In this document: positions 29,012 through 39,216 of the stretch, one piece after another
How positions within the stretch are numbered: position 1 is the stretch's first letter
How the letters are laid out: each line of letters begins with the position of its first letter
Source: Microbacterium murale
GTDB taxonomy: Bacteria > Actinomycetota > Actinomycetes > Actinomycetales > Microbacteriaceae
Direction: 5' to 3'
Assembly (NCBI RefSeq): GCF_014635185.1
Contig: NZ_BMCM01000004.1
Location: 1 to 64,000, forward strand
DNA: 64,000 bases
Notes under the pieces: generated by a model
The model's database searches: none
What the model was told of the DNA's origin: nothing
What the model saw: the letters and a program-made list of their open reading frames with translations, nothing else
Made by a program: the position numbers and the translations under genes

Positions 29012-29398
29012 TTACGCAGCCGACTTCGGAGCGTTGACGTCGGAAGGCAGGGCCTTCTTGGCCGTCTCGACGAGCGAGACGAACGTCGCGGGCTCGTTCA
29101 CCGCGAGCTCGGCGAGCATGCGACGGTCCACCTGGACGCCGGCAAGACCGAGGCCCTGGATGAAGCGGTTGTACGTGATGCCGTTCTGGCGGGCAGCGGC
29201 GTTGATGCGCTGGATCCACAGACGGCGGAAGTCGCCCTTGCGCTTGCGACGGTCACGGTACGCGTAGACGAGGGAGTGGGTGACCTGCTCCTTGGCCTTG
29301 CGGTAGAGGCGCGAACGCTGGCCCCGGTAACCGGAGGCGCGCTCGAGGATGACCCGACGCTTCTTGTGGGCGTTTACCGCCCGCTTTACTCTTGCCAT
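29012..29398 (-). CDS. rplT: 50S ribosomal protein L20
   Basis: A 128-residue ribosomal protein needed early in 50S assembly. It shows the classic basic N-terminus [20 protein letters not shown] followed by [16 protein letters not shown], and the C-terminal [18 protein letters not shown]. It is the last gene of infC-rpmI-rplT. The strong hairpin just downstream probably ends the transcript. Confidence 0.98.
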   Translation of the reverse strand: MARVKRAVNAHKKRRVILERASGYRGQRSRLYRKAKEQVTHSLVYAYRDRRKRKGDFRRLWIQRINAAARQNGITYNRFIQGLGLAGVQVDRRMLAELAVNEPATFVSLVETAKKALPSDVNAPKSAA

Positions 29399-29431
29399 TT
29401 TCCTGAGTTCCTATTCCTGCGATCGGGCGCG

Positions 29432-29626
29432 TCAGCGACCGAGAAGCTTCTTCGCGACCTTGGTGTCAGCCTTCGAGAGCACCTGGTCCTGGTTCAGACG
29501 GCGGGTGCGACGGCTCGACTTGTGCTCGAGGTTGTGGCGCATCCCGGCCTGCTGCTTCTTCAGCTTGCCGCTGCCGGTGATCTTGAAGCGCTTCTTAGCA
29601 CCCGAATGGGTCTTCTGCTTCGGCAT
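29432..29626 (-). CDS. rpmI: 50S ribosomal protein L35
   Basis: A 64-residue basic protein beginning [20 protein letters not shown], diagnostic for L35. The ATG at 29626 follows a GAAGGAAGAGA-type ribosome site. An upstream in-frame ATG would add an arginine-rich stretch not found in L35. It lies between infC and rplT, the universal order. Confidence 0.98.
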   Translation of the reverse strand: MPKQKTHSGAKKRFKITGSGKLKKQQAGMRHNLEHKSSRRTRRLNQDQVLSKADTKVAKKLLGR

Positions 29627-29697
29627 CTTCTCTTCCTTCGTAAGGCGCCTTCTCAGGCGACGGTTCAACCCGCGTTGCGGGAGTCTGGGGGCGGGTG

Positions 29698-30321
<624 letters not shown>

Positions 30322-30353
30322 GCGGAACTCCTTTTAGACGATGGATTAAGCCA

Positions 30354-30472
30354 CCGTGACGCAGACTGCGTCACGGGCGAAATCGGAATCGTCCCCCACC
30401 CACCGGCATTCAGACGCCGGCTTCGCACCCTGAACATCGGACAGTGTCTGATCTACCGGCGTGAGCCGGTGG
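30354..30472 (-). promoter_or_regulatory. infC leader with alternative hairpins
   Basis: Reading towards infC, ACCGGC/GCCGGT form hairpin A (30470-30455), CCGGC/GCCGG hairpin B (30420-30403) and a perfect 10-bp stem hairpin C (30376-30354). GCCGGTGG (30472-30465) can also pair over 8 bp with CCACCGGC (30400-30407), excluding A and B. This is a switch-like layout. Hairpin C ends 33 bp before the ATC start. Confidence 0.5.
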
Positions 30473-30585
30473 AGTGCAAGACCCGGTAGCCTGGAACGGC
30501 AAGCGCGGGTGGGAAGTGAATCCTCTTTCGTTCCGGAGCAGTTACGCTCCGAAGCCCGACAAAGTCTAACAGAAGGCAAGGCATA

Positions 30586-30978
30586 GTGACGATTCCGGTT
30601 CAGGATGAAGGCCACGACGAGCGCCACGAGCGCTGGCAGCAACAGGAGGATGCGGCATCCGCAGCCACCCGCGACATCGCGGACGTGCCCGCCGTCGAGG
30701 TGATCACCACCGCCGCCGTGCACCTCATGAGCGCAGCAGCAGTAAAGACGGGCCTCGCGGACAATCCGGACGCCGAACTCGACCTCGATGAGGCGCGCAA
30801 GCTCATCAACGCCCTCGCCGGGCTCATCACGGCCGGCGCACCCGAGATCAGCGACATGCACGCGCGCTCGCTGCGCGACGGACTGCGCTCCCTCCAGCTC
30901 GCCTTCCGCGAAGCATCCGCCATCCCCGACCCGATCGGCAAGGGGCCCGGGGAGAAGTGGACCGGGCCGGTCAACTAG
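30586..30978 (+). CDS. DUF1844 domain-containing protein
   Basis: A 130-residue soluble acidic protein. After a charged, variable N-terminus, the stretch VEVITTAAVHLMSAAAVKTGL and DLDEARKLINALAGLITA is the DUF1844 core, followed by SLRDGLRSLQLAFREAS. No function is established. The gene is regularly found beside infC in actinobacteria. It starts at GTG with AAGGCAAGG upstream. It is divergent from the infC leader. Confidence 0.9.
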   Translation: MTIPVQDEGHDERHERWQQQEDAASAATRDIADVPAVEVITTAAVHLMSAAAVKTGLADNPDAELDLDEARKLINALAGLITAGAPEISDMHARSLRDGLRSLQLAFREASAIPDPIGKGPGEKWTGPVN

Positions 30979-31011
30979 CCCTCGGTGACTTCGGGCGGCG
31001 AGGCGCGGAGG

Positions 31012-31410
31012 TCAGGGAGACAGGACCACCTCGTCGGAGATCGAGGGGCCGCCGCAGGGCTCGGTGGAATGCGTCCATGTGATGTCGTGGTCTGATTCGT
31101 ACAGGAGCACACCTGCGGCGTCGTAGACGCGGATCGTCGCCTCCTCCGGGGCTGTCATGCTCAGGCTGAACGCGCCGTCCCCGTCCTGTATCGGCACTCC
31201 CATGTCGGACGATGCCGTCGGCACTTCCCCGGGACCCGCCGAACATCCGGCATCCATGCAGATCTGTACGAACACGTCCGGTCCGAATGCCGACGCATCG
31301 ACCTGGACGGTGTTGTTCCAGCCGATCGCGGGGCACACCGTCTGCGCACAGCCCGTTGTCGAACAGAGCAGCGCGACCACCAGCATCCCGACCGCCAGCA
31401 TCCTGCGCAT
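31012..31410 (-). CDS. Small secreted lipoprotein, unknown function
   Basis: A 132-residue protein with a lipoprotein signal peptide: MRRMLAVGM, a hydrophobic core and the lipobox STTGC (Cys21). The mature part has four further cysteines (VCPAIGW, QICMDAGC, EPCGG), suggesting two disulfides outside the cell. Its beta-rich look (SMTAPEEATIRVYDAAGVLLYES) resembles a small carbohydrate- or protein-binding sandwich, which is a guess. I recognise no family. It lies 25 bp downstream of the sseB-like gene. Confidence 0.75.
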   Translation of the reverse strand: MRRMLAVGMLVVALLCSTTGCAQTVCPAIGWNNTVQVDASAFGPDVFVQICMDAGCSAGPGEVPTASSDMGVPIQDGDGAFSLSMTAPEEATIRVYDAAGVLLYESDHDITWTHSTEPCGGPSISDEVVLSP

Positions 31411-31435
31411 GAGGCGAGCATATTGCGGGGCGAGC

Positions 31436-32245
31436 TCAGGCGGAGCGGCGGAGCTTCACCGTCAGGGAGTCCGCCAGCACCGCGATACGGTCGTCGGCGG
31501 CCCAACGCTGCGCAAGACGTGCGAGCACAGCATCCAGCACATCGCGCTCGAGACCGTCGACGAGTTCGAGGATGACGATCAGTTCGGGGCCGCTCAGCCT
31601 CGCATCGGGATCGCCCGCATCGACTGCGACATCGATCACGGCGAGCTCGCGCGCGACGCTCTCCTGAAGGGCGGTGAACACCTCGGGTGAGAGGAAGCTC
31701 GGCTCCCACCGCTGCCCCTGCGCGACCGCCCAGACGGCAGGGCGGCGGATGACGAACTCCGTGTCGGACGTCGGATCCAGCACGATCAGGTCGGTCTGCT
31801 CGGACGATGCGGCCAGTGCTGCACGCACGGCTTCCACCGGGATCGGGCGGGCAGTGGCATCCCACTTCTGCATCGCCGTGACCGAGGAGAACACCGGCTG
31901 CACGGTACGGCCGTCGGGAGCCGCGACCGTCACGATCGACAGTTCCTGCGTCTTGTCGACGGTGAGGCCGCTGGGTGCCACGCCCTCCTCGCCCTTCTCG
32001 GCGACAAGAGGAATCAGAACGCGGGCGGAGCGGAACGCGTCCACGACCTCGGCCTGGCTGCCCCCTCCCGCACGGAAGCGCAGCAGAGCGGCGAGCAGCG
32101 CCGGGTCGGCGGAACCGTCATCCCCGGAGTGCGGATTCGACTCGAAGCTGCGGCCTTCCCAGGGGACGCCGGCCGAGTCGCCGGACGGGGCTGCACTGTG
32201 CTCGTGCGCGCCGTGGCCTGAGGTGTCGTCAGTCCCCTGCGACAT
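31436..32245 (-). CDS. SseB family protein
   Basis: A 269-residue soluble protein. The stretch [29 protein letters not shown] followed by [13 protein letters not shown] and LIVLDPTSD, all read in pieces, matches the SseB N-terminal domain family. A second domain with [25 protein letters not shown] completes it. The family name comes from an enhanced serine sensitivity protein, and the activity is unclear. Its start lies 17 bp inside hisA, so it is translated from the his operon, an arrangement common in actinobacteria. Confidence 0.85.
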   Translation of the reverse strand: MSQGTDDTSGHGAHEHSAAPSGDSAGVPWEGRSFESNPHSGDDGSADPALLAALLRFRAGGGSQAEVVDAFRSARVLIPLVAEKGEEGVAPSGLTVDKTQELSIVTVAAPDGRTVQPVFSSVTAMQKWDATARPIPVEAVRAALAASSEQTDLIVLDPTSDTEFVIRRPAVWAVAQGQRWEPSFLSPEVFTALQESVARELAVIDVAVDAGDPDARLSGPELIVILELVDGLERDVLDAVLARLAQRWAADDRIAVLADSLTVKLRRSA

Positions 32246-32975
32246 CCAGAGCCTCTGCCAGCGTGAACGCGCCGGCGTAGAGCGCCTTGCCGACGATCGC
32301 GCCTTCGACACCGAGGTGCACGAGGTCACGCAGAGCGGCGATGTCGTCGAGGCTCGAGATGCCGCCGGACGCGACGACCGGCTTCGGGGTGCGCGCGGTG
32401 ACTTCGCGCAGCAGGTCGAGGTTCGGTCCGCGCAGCGTGCCGTCCTTCGTGACGTCGGTGACGACATAGCGGCTGCACCCGGCATCCTCGAGGCGTTCGA
32501 GGACCTCCCAGAGGTCGCCGCCCTCCTTCGTCCAGCCACGGGCGGCGAGGGTCGTGCCTCGCACGTCGAGCCCGACCGCCACGGCTTCGCCGTAGCGACC
32601 GATCACGTCGGCGGCCCACTCGGGGTTCTCGAGCGCGGCGGTGCCGAGGTTGAGTCGAGAAGCGCCGGTCTCGAGAGCGGCCTCGAGGCTGGCGTCGTCG
32701 CGGATGCCGCCGGAGAGTTCCACGTTCACGCCGCGGAACTGCTTGATGACCTTGCGGAGGATGGCGGCGTTGGATCCGCGTCCGAAGGCGGCATCGAGGT
32801 CGACGAGGTGAATCCACTCTGCGCCCTGCTCGACCCATTCCGCGGCGGCGTCCAGCGGGTCGCCGTAGCTGGTCTCGCTACCCGCCTCGCCCTGGGTCAG
32901 TCGGACGGCCTTGCCCCCGGCGACGTCGACGGCCGGGAGAAGGGTGAGCTTGGGCGTTGACGCGAAGTCGTTCAT
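32229..32975 (-). CDS. hisA: Phosphoribosyl isomerase A (HisA/PriA)
   Basis: A 248-residue TIM-barrel isomerase acting on the ProFAR intermediate of histidine synthesis. In actinobacteria the PriA form also does the TrpF step of tryptophan synthesis. Seen are [15 protein letters not shown] with the first catalytic Asp, [23 protein letters not shown] with the second, and [12 protein letters not shown]. PriA-type function is likely from lineage, but trpF was not searched outside the window. GAGGATGAC precedes the ATG at 32975. Confidence 0.95.
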   Translation of the reverse strand: MNDFASTPKLTLLPAVDVAGGKAVRLTQGEAGSETSYGDPLDAAAEWVEQGAEWIHLVDLDAAFGRGSNAAILRKVIKQFRGVNVELSGGIRDDASLEAALETGASRLNLGTAALENPEWAADVIGRYGEAVAVGLDVRGTTLAARGWTKEGGDLWEVLERLEDAGCSRYVVTDVTKDGTLRGPNLDLLREVTARTPKPVVASGGISSLDDIAALRDLVHLGVEGAIVGKALYAGAFTLAEALDVAGD

Positions 32976-33086
32976 GTCATCCTCGGGTGGAGATCGATGG
33001 GCCGTGAGCGGCACGACAACCGAGAGTAGCCCGGGTCGGCGCAGGGTTCAAAACGATGTCTCGTCGTTGCGCAGCGACACCACGGG

Positions 33087-33722
33087 TCAGAAGTTCTGCA
33101 CCCAGTTGCGCAGCAACTGGATCCCCGCGTCCCCGGACTTCTCCGGATGGAACTGCGTCGCCGAAAGCGGGCCGTTCTCGACTGCGGCGAGGAACGGTTT
33201 TCCATAGGTCGTCCACGTGAGTGCGGGCTGCGGAAACGGCGGGATCACATCGAGTTCCCAACTCTGCGCCGCGTACGAGTGCACGAAGTAGAACCGCTCG
33301 TCCTCGATGCCGCGGAACAGCACGCTGCCCTCATCAGGCGTGACGGTGTTCCACCCCATGTGCGGCAGCACCGGTGCATCGAGCCGGGTCACCGATCCCG
33401 GCCACTCGCCGAGTCCTTCGACGTCCTGCCCTCGTTCCATCCCGTGCGAGAACAGCACCTGCATGCCGACGCACACCCCGAGCACCGGTCGGCCGCCGGA
33501 GAGACGCCGCTCGATGATCTCGTCGCCGCCCTTGGCGTGGAGCGCCTCGCGCACCGCGGCGAACGCGCCGACACCGGGGACGAACAGTCCGTCCGCTTCG
33601 AGTGCCGCCGCACGGTCACCGGTGAGCGTCGCGTCCGCGCCGGCCGCGATGAGCGCCTTGACCGCGGAGTGGACATTGCCGGATCCGTAGTCGTAGACCG
33701 CGACGGTGGGTCTGCGCGTCAC
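33087..33722 (-). CDS. hisH: Imidazole glycerol phosphate synthase, glutaminase subunit
   Basis: A 211-residue class I glutamine amidotransferase that supplies ammonia to HisF. The catalytic cysteine is in [11 protein letters not shown] (about residue 84), and the His-Glu pair in [12 protein letters not shown] near the C-terminus. [15 protein letters not shown] is the typical N-terminus. It overlaps hisB by 4 nt, with hisA 111 bp downstream. The synthase partner hisF is not in the window. Confidence 0.97.
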   Translation of the reverse strand: MTRRPTVAVYDYGSGNVHSAVKALIAAGADATLTGDRAAALEADGLFVPGVGAFAAVREALHAKGGDEIIERRLSGGRPVLGVCVGMQVLFSHGMERGQDVEGLGEWPGSVTRLDAPVLPHMGWNTVTPDEGSVLFRGIEDERFYFVHSYAAQSWELDVIPPFPQPALTWTTYGKPFLAAVENGPLSATQFHPEKSGDAGIQLLRNWVQNF

Positions 33723-34342
33723 AGCGCTCCCTTGGTGGACGGGATGCCGACCACATCGGGGTCGAGAGCCTTGGCCTGGCGGAACGCGCGCGCGAATGCC
33801 TTGAACTCCGCTTCTGCGATGTGGTGCGGGTCGCGCCCGCCCAGCACGCGCACGTGCACGGTCAGTCCTGCCCCGAAGGTGATCGCCTCGAATACGTGAC
33901 GCACGAGCGACCCGGTGAAGTGGCCGCCGATGAGGTGGTGTTCGAAACCTGCGGGTTCCCCCGAGTGCACCAGGTACGGGCGACCGCTGATGTCGACCAC
34001 TGCCTGCGCGAGCGCCTCGTCGAGCGGGACGAGCGCGTCACCGTAGCGGGAGATGCCGGACTTGTCGCCCAGCGCCTCACGGATCGCCTGTCCGAGCACG
34101 ATCGAGATGTCTTCCACGGTGTGGTGCGCGTCGATGTTCGTGTCGCCGGAGGCACGCACGGTCAGATCGGTGAGCGAGTGCTTCGCGAACGCCGTGAGCA
34201 TGTGGTCGAAGAACGGAACCGATGTGTCGATGTGGCTCTCGCCCGTGCCGTCGAGATTCAGCTCGAGCTCGACAGTCGACTCGGACGTGCTGCGGGTGCG
34301 CTGTGCCGTGCGAGGGCTGTGTGCGGTGCGAGAAGCGGTCAT
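33719..34342 (-). CDS. hisB: Imidazoleglycerol-phosphate dehydratase
   Basis: A 207-residue monofunctional HisB, which dehydrates imidazole glycerol phosphate in a manganese-dependent reaction. The metal-binding motifs are [17 protein letters not shown] and DAHHTVEDI in the first half, and [18 protein letters not shown] and [13 protein letters not shown] in the second, the two-fold repeat of the family. No phosphatase domain is fused. It overlaps hisC and hisH by 4 nt each. Confidence 0.97.
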   Translation of the reverse strand: MTASRTAHSPRTAQRTRSTSESTVELELNLDGTGESHIDTSVPFFDHMLTAFAKHSLTDLTVRASGDTNIDAHHTVEDISIVLGQAIREALGDKSGISRYGDALVPLDEALAQAVVDISGRPYLVHSGEPAGFEHHLIGGHFTGSLVRHVFEAITFGAGLTVHVRVLGGRDPHHIAEAEFKAFARAFRQAKALDPDVVGIPSTKGAL

Positions 34343-35424
34343 GACGCCGATCCTATCGAGGCCAGCGCATCCAGGAATGCCGTCGTCTCAGCTTCGGTCC
34401 CCGCCGTGACGCGCAAGTGGTTCGGGATGCCGACGTCGCGTACCAGCACGCCGCGCTCGTACAGCGCCTGGAACGTCGCGTGCGGATCTGCCACTCCACC
34501 GAACAGCACGAAGTTCGACCACGATTCGTGCGGCTCGTAGTCGAGCGCCTCAAGCGTCGCCGTGATCCGGTCACGCTGCTCGATGATGTCATCGACCATG
34601 CCGAGCATCGTGGATGCATTGCGCAGCGCGGCCACAGCGGCCGCCTGGGTGAGCGCACTCAGGTGGTACGGCAGGCGCACAAGCCGCAGCGCGTCAATGA
34701 ACGCCGGATCGGCGGCGAGATAGCCGACCCGCGCGCCGGCGAACGCGAACGCCTTGCTCATGGTGCGCGAGACCGCGAGGCGCGGACGCCCCTCGAGCAG
34801 CGTGAGAGCGGATGCCGCGTCACGAGGCGCGAACTCCTGATAGGCCTCGTCGACGACCACGACACCGCGCGCCGCGTCGTAGACGGCCTCGATCACGTCG
34901 AGACCGAGCGGGGTTCCGGTCGGATTGTTCGGCGTGCACAGCATGATCACGTCCGGATCGGCCTCGACCACCTGAGCCACCGCGTCCTCGACGGTGAGCG
35001 TGTAGTCGGGCTGTCGCTCGCCGGCCACCCAGCGCGCGCCGGTGCCCTGCGACAGCAGCGGGTACATCGAGTACGTGGGCGCGAAGCCGAAGACCGTTCG
35101 GCCCGGCCCTGCGAAGGCCTGCAGGATGTGCTGCAGCACCTCGTTCGATCCGTTGCCCGCCCAGATCTGCGAGGCATCCAGGCCGTGGCCGAGGTACTCG
35201 GCGAAACCCTCTCGCAACGTCGTGAACTCACGATCGGGATAGCGATTCACATCGCGCAATGCCACAGCGATGTCGTCGAGGATGTCGCTCGCCACCTCAT
35301 CCGGAACGGGATGCGTGTTCTCGTTGACATTCAGCGCGACGGCCAGAGGGGCCTGCGGTGCGCCGTAAGGGGTGAGACCGCGAAGATCGTCGCGGAGCGG
35401 AAGGTCGCTGAGTGAAGCAGTCAC
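34339..35424 (-). CDS. hisC: Histidinol-phosphate aminotransferase
   Basis: A PLP aminotransferase (361 residues) that makes histidinol phosphate with glutamate as donor. [37 protein letters not shown] and [10 protein letters not shown] are typical, and the Schiff-base lysine is in [17 protein letters not shown]. The start at GTG 35424 is preferred over ATG 35433 because TAACAT (35437-35432) would then be a -10 box 7 nt upstream. It is the first gene of hisC-B-H-A-sseB. hisD, often first in actinobacteria, is absent here. Confidence 0.95.
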   Translation of the reverse strand: MTASLSDLPLRDDLRGLTPYGAPQAPLAVALNVNENTHPVPDEVASDILDDIAVALRDVNRYPDREFTTLREGFAEYLGHGLDASQIWAGNGSNEVLQHILQAFAGPGRTVFGFAPTYSMYPLLSQGTGARWVAGERQPDYTLTVEDAVAQVVEADPDVIMLCTPNNPTGTPLGLDVIEAVYDAARGVVVVDEAYQEFAPRDAASALTLLEGRPRLAVSRTMSKAFAFAGARVGYLAADPAFIDALRLVRLPYHLSALTQAAAVAALRNASTMLGMVDDIIEQRDRITATLEALDYEPHESWSNFVLFGGVADPHATFQALYERGVLVRDVGIPNHLRVTAGTEAETTAFLDALASIGSAS

Positions 35425-35446
35425 CCTCCCCATGTTAACGGGGAGA

Positions 35447-35821
35447 TCAGTGCGTGTACTGCCCCGGGATCGCTAGCTGCTGCCCGACCTGCAGCGAACC
35501 GCTGCTCAGCGCGTTCAGCTTCTGGATCTCACTGATCACGGTGCGGGGGTCAGCGGCGGGTGCGACGTCTTCGGCGATCGCCCAGAGGGTGTCGCCGGGC
35601 ATGACCGTCACGGTGTCGAAGCTGGCAGCCCCGGATGATTCGCCCGAAGCGAGAGCCGAGCCGCCGCTGATGGCCGCGAAGCCGATGCCCGCCGCGAGTG
35701 GGAGCGCCGCGAGAGCGACCAGCAGCCGACGTCCGCGCGTCGTCAGTCGAAGCCGCGGTGCCGCGCTGGTCACGGAGCGAACAGGAAGGACTGCGGGGGC
35801 GGTGATGCTGATGGTGCTCAT
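35447..35821 (-). CDS. LysM-domain protein next to lexA (SOS-linked, YneA/ChiZ-like position)
   Basis: A 124-residue protein with one membrane segment ([21 protein letters not shown], about 33-53, read in pieces) and a C-terminal LysM domain (about 70-121, [16 protein letters not shown] to QLAIPGQY) that binds peptidoglycan. LysM proteins divergent from lexA include B. subtilis YneA and the mycobacterial Rv2719c/ChiZ, SOS-induced inhibitors of division. The same position and domains suggest the same job here. A GAGGAG ribosome site precedes the ATG, and an SOS box lies 101 bp upstream. Confidence 0.85.
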   Translation of the reverse strand: MSTISITAPAVLPVRSVTSAAPRLRLTTRGRRLLVALAALPLAAGIGFAAISGGSALASGESSGAASFDTVTVMPGDTLWAIAEDVAPAADPRTVISEIQKLNALSSGSLQVGQQLAIPGQYTH

Positions 35822-35921
35822 GTGATTTCTCCTCTGCCTCTGGCTGCCTCTGGGTTGGAACCCTTTGGCGTAGCGTTCGCATTCGCCGCTCGGCCGGGAG
35901 CGGAGAATGCGAAGCTACGTA

Positions 35922-35937
35922 CCGAATGTATATTCGA
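35922..35937. promoter_or_regulatory. LexA-binding SOS box between lysM gene and lexA
   Basis: The sequence CCGAATGTATATTCGA fits the Gram-positive/actinobacterial SOS box TCGAAC-n4-GTTCGA, with the palindromic core CGAAT-GTAT-ATTCG. A weaker candidate, TCGAACAGATATTCCG, is at 35994-36009. The 309-bp intergenic region (35822-36130) carries no gene. It should serve both the lysM gene and lexA. Confidence 0.8.
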
Positions 35938-36130
35938 ATTCGAACATCTGTCAAGACTTATTCGAAACCCGTCCTTCGAATTCCTCGACACGCTCGAACA
36001 GATATTCCGTTTGAGGGCATTTCTCGGATACGGTTTCGATACAGACACCACATCACGGACCACCGACATTCGAAGACGAGGGTCTGTCCAGGCGAACACC
36101 GGCACCGTGAACGCGCACGAAGGAGCACCC

Positions 36131-36817
36131 ATGAGCGACATCTCCGTACCCGGCCCTGAGGCTCCGCGCACCCGTCGGCGCAAGAACCTCAGCCCGAAGC
36201 AGCTGGCGATCCTCGAGGTCATCCAGACCTCGATCGCGCGGCACGGCTATCCGCCGAGCATGCGAGAGATCGGCGACGCCGTCGGGCTCAAGTCGCTCTC
36301 GAGCGTCACCCACCAGCTGGGTCAGCTCGAACTGAGCGGTTACCTGCGACGCGATCCGGGCAAGACGCGCGCGATGGAGGTGCTCATCGATCTACCCGGC
36401 ACGAGCAGCGAGAACCCCGCAGACTCCAGCACGCCGGTCGGCGACGCGGCGATGGTGCCGCTGGTCGGTCTGATCGCCGCCGGCGTCCCGATCACCGCCG
36501 AGCAGCAGGTCGAAGAGATCTTCCCGCTCCCGCGCCAGCTCGTCGGCAAGGGCGACCTGTTCATGCTGAAGGTCTCGGGCGAGTCGATGATCGACGCCGC
36601 CATCTGCGACGGCGACTGGGTGGTCGTGCGCACGCAGAACACCGCGGAGAACGGCGAGATCGTCGCGGCCATGCTCGACGGCGAGGCGACGGTGAAGACC
36701 TTCCGCCAGCGCGACGGTCACACGTGGCTGCTCCCCCGCAACTCCTCCTTCGAGCCGATCCTCGGCGACGACGCCGTGGTGCTCGGCAAGATCGTCGCGG
36801 TGCTGCGCGCGGTCTGA
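36131..36817 (+). CDS. lexA: LexA repressor
   Basis: The SOS response repressor, 228 residues. The N-terminal winged helix (about 20-85, [12 protein letters not shown], then [14 protein letters not shown]) binds SOS boxes. The C-terminal protease domain has the Ala117-Gly118 cleavage bond in LIAAGVPI, nucleophile Ser152 in SGESMID and Lys189 in TVKTF. AAGGAGC precedes the ATG by 6 nt. Upstream SOS boxes indicate self-repression. A strong terminator follows. Confidence 0.98.
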   Translation: MSDISVPGPEAPRTRRRKNLSPKQLAILEVIQTSIARHGYPPSMREIGDAVGLKSLSSVTHQLGQLELSGYLRRDPGKTRAMEVLIDLPGTSSENPADSSTPVGDAAMVPLVGLIAAGVPITAEQQVEEIFPLPRQLVGKGDLFMLKVSGESMIDAAICDGDWVVVRTQNTAENGEIVAAMLDGEATVKTFRQRDGHTWLLPRNSSFEPILGDDAVVLGKIVAVLRAV

Positions 36818-36825
36818 CGGTATCC

Positions 36826-36867
36826 ACGAAGAACCGCCCTCCCGAATTCAGGAGGGCGGTTCTTCGT
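36826..36867. terminator. Bidirectional intrinsic terminator between lexA and metE
   Basis: ACGAAGAACCGCCCTCC (36826-36842) and GGAGGGCGGTTCTTCGT (36851-36867) form a perfect 17-bp stem with an 8-nt loop. The A/T-rich outer ends supply a T-run in both directions, suiting the convergent lexA and metE genes. Confidence 0.92.
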
Positions 36868-36877
36868 TATTCGGGTA

Positions 36878-39193
36878 TCAGACGGCGACGTTCACGTCCT
36901 CACGCACGCGACGAGTGGCCTCCACGATGTTCCGCAGCGACGCCGTGGTCTCGTCGTATCCGCGGGTCTTCAGACCGCAGTCCGGGTTCACCCAGAGCTG
37001 ACGGGTCGGGATCTCGTCCACGGCACGGCGCAGCAGCGACTCGATCTCGTCGACCGTCGGAACACGCGGCGAGTGGATGTCGTACACACCAGGTCCGATG
37101 CCGTGGTCGAAGCCGACCTCGGCGATGTCCGTGACGACGTCCATGCGGCTGCGCGCAGCCTCGATCGAAGTCACATCGGCGTCCAGCGCGCGGATGGCGT
37201 CGATCACGACGCCGAACTCCGAGTAACAGAGGTGCGTGTGCACCTGTGTGGCTGTGCCCGCTCCGCCCGTGGCGAGGCGGAACGACGCCACCGACCAGTC
37301 GAGGTATGAGGGCTGATCGGCCTTCTTCAGCGGCAGCAGTTCGCGCAGTGCGGGCTCATCCACCTGGATCACCGCGATGCCGGCGGACTCGAGGTCGGCG
37401 ATCTCATCGCGCAGTGCCAGGGCGACCTGGTTCGCGGTGTCTGCGAGCGGCTGGTCGTCGCGCACGAACGACCACGCGAGGATCGTCACCGGCCCCGTGA
37501 GCATGCCCTTCATGTGTTTGGCGGTCTTCGACTGCGCGTAGGTCGACCATCCGACCGTGATCGGCGCCGGACGCGACACGTCGCCCCACAGGATCGACGG
37601 ACGCGTCGCGCGCGATCCGTACGACTGCACCCAGCCGTTCTCGGTCACCGTGAAGCCGTCGAGGTTCTCGGCGAAGTACTGCACCATGTCGTTGCGCTCC
37701 GGCTCACCGTGCACCAGGACGTCGAGCCCGAGCTCCTCCTGCAGGTCGACGACAGAGTCGATCTCGCGGCGGAGGAACGCCTCGTAGTCTTCGTTCGACA
37801 GTTCACCGCGCAGGAACTGTGCACGCGCACGGCGGATGTCGCCGGTCTGCGGGAACGAGCCGATCGTGGTGAGCGGCAGCGCCGGCAGCCCGAGGGCCTC
37901 CTGCTGCGCCGCCTCGCGCTCGGCGTAGGCGGCACGTGAGAAGTCGCCCTCTGCCAGTGCACGCGATCGCACCGAGCCGTCGCGCACACCCGGCGCACTG
38001 CGACGATCGTCGAGAGCGGCGGATGCGGCATCCAGCGCCTCCTTGATCGCCGGGCGTCCTCCTGCAAGGCCACGGGCCAGCGTCACGACCTGCTCGACCT
38101 TCTGGTCGGCGAACGCGAGCCAGCTGACGAGACGCTCGTCGAGCGCGGACTCATCCGTCACGTCGTGAGGCACGTGCAGCAGCGAGGTCGAGGTGGATGC
38201 CGACACCGATGCCGCACCGAGCTGCCCCAGCGCGTCGAGCTTCTCGAAGGCGTCTGAGAGGTCGCCGCGCCAGATGTTGTGACCGTCGATCACGCCACCG
38301 ACCAGGATCTTGTCCGCCAGGCCCGCTGCCGCCGCAGGAACCGCACCGCGCACGAGGTCGACCGCGATCGCCTCGATCGGAGCGGCCACCAGCACCGAGA
38401 AGGTGGCCTCCAGCGACGCGTACGGCGCGGCGACGAGGATCGACGGGCGCTCGGCTGAACCGCCGATGACGTCGAGGGCGCGAGCCGCGGCATCCGCCAG
38501 CTTCTCCACAGAGGTCGGCAGCGACTCGCTGACGAGAGCAGGCTCATCCAGCTGCACCCACTCGGCGCCGGCGGCTTTGAGGCGTGCGAGCAGTTCGACG
38601 TATACCGGAACGAGGTCGTCCAGACGCGAGAGCGGGTCGAAGCCCTCCGGCGCGTCATCCGAGGCCTTCGCGAGGGCGAGCAGGGTCACCGGCCCGACCA
38701 CGACGGGGCGCGTGACGAACCCGGCCGCGACAGCCTCCTCCACCTGGCGGACCAGGCGATCGCTGGAGAGCGAGAACGTCGTCTCCGGGCCGATCTCCGG
38801 CACGAGGTAGTGGTAGTTCGAGTCGAACCACTTGGTCATCTCGAGAGGCGCGCGCTCCCCTTCGCCACGGGCGATCGTGAAGTATGCCGGCAGGCCGATG
38901 GTGCCGTCTGCCTCGCGCAGGTTCTCGAAGCGGGCCGGGATCGCGCCGACGGTGACAGCGGCGTCGAGCACCTGGTCGTAGTACGAGAACGACTCGGGAA
39001 TGGCCGAATCGTCACGGCCGAGGCCGAGCGTCGCGAGCCGCTCACGCGTCGCCGCACGCAGCCCGGCGGCGGTCTGCTCGAGCTGCTGCAGATCGCTGCG
39101 ACCGGACCAGAACGACTCGACGGCCTTCTTGAGTTCGCGGCGACGGCCGATGCGCGGGTATCCGAGGATCGTCCCCTGGGGGAATGCGGTCAT
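36878..39193 (-). CDS. metE: Cobalamin-independent methionine synthase
   Basis: A 771-residue enzyme transferring the methyl group from 5-methyltetrahydropteroyl-triglutamate to homocysteine, without B12. An N-terminal half (LGYPRIGRRRELKKAVESFW) and a catalytic C-terminal half are present. The zinc ligands are visible in QVHTHLCYSEF (His, Cys) and WVNPDCGLKTR (Cys). AAAGGAAAC precedes the ATG. It follows metF by 23 bp, which makes its folate substrate. I saw no cobalamin riboswitch. Confidence 0.97.
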   Translation of the reverse strand: MTAFPQGTILGYPRIGRRRELKKAVESFWSGRSDLQQLEQTAAGLRAATRERLATLGLGRDDSAIPESFSYYDQVLDAAVTVGAIPARFENLREADGTIGLPAYFTIARGEGERAPLEMTKWFDSNYHYLVPEIGPETTFSLSSDRLVRQVEEAVAAGFVTRPVVVGPVTLLALAKASDDAPEGFDPLSRLDDLVPVYVELLARLKAAGAEWVQLDEPALVSESLPTSVEKLADAAARALDVIGGSAERPSILVAAPYASLEATFSVLVAAPIEAIAVDLVRGAVPAAAAGLADKILVGGVIDGHNIWRGDLSDAFEKLDALGQLGAASVSASTSTSLLHVPHDVTDESALDERLVSWLAFADQKVEQVVTLARGLAGGRPAIKEALDAASAALDDRRSAPGVRDGSVRSRALAEGDFSRAAYAEREAAQQEALGLPALPLTTIGSFPQTGDIRRARAQFLRGELSNEDYEAFLRREIDSVVDLQEELGLDVLVHGEPERNDMVQYFAENLDGFTVTENGWVQSYGSRATRPSILWGDVSRPAPITVGWSTYAQSKTAKHMKGMLTGPVTILAWSFVRDDQPLADTANQVALALRDEIADLESAGIAVIQVDEPALRELLPLKKADQPSYLDWSVASFRLATGGAGTATQVHTHLCYSEFGVVIDAIRALDADVTSIEAARSRMDVVTDIAEVGFDHGIGPGVYDIHSPRVPTVDEIESLLRRAVDEIPTRQLWVNPDCGLKTRGYDETTASLRNIVEATRRVREDVNVAV

Positions 39194-39216
39194 GATGTTT
39201 CCTTTCGGGGCGGGAG

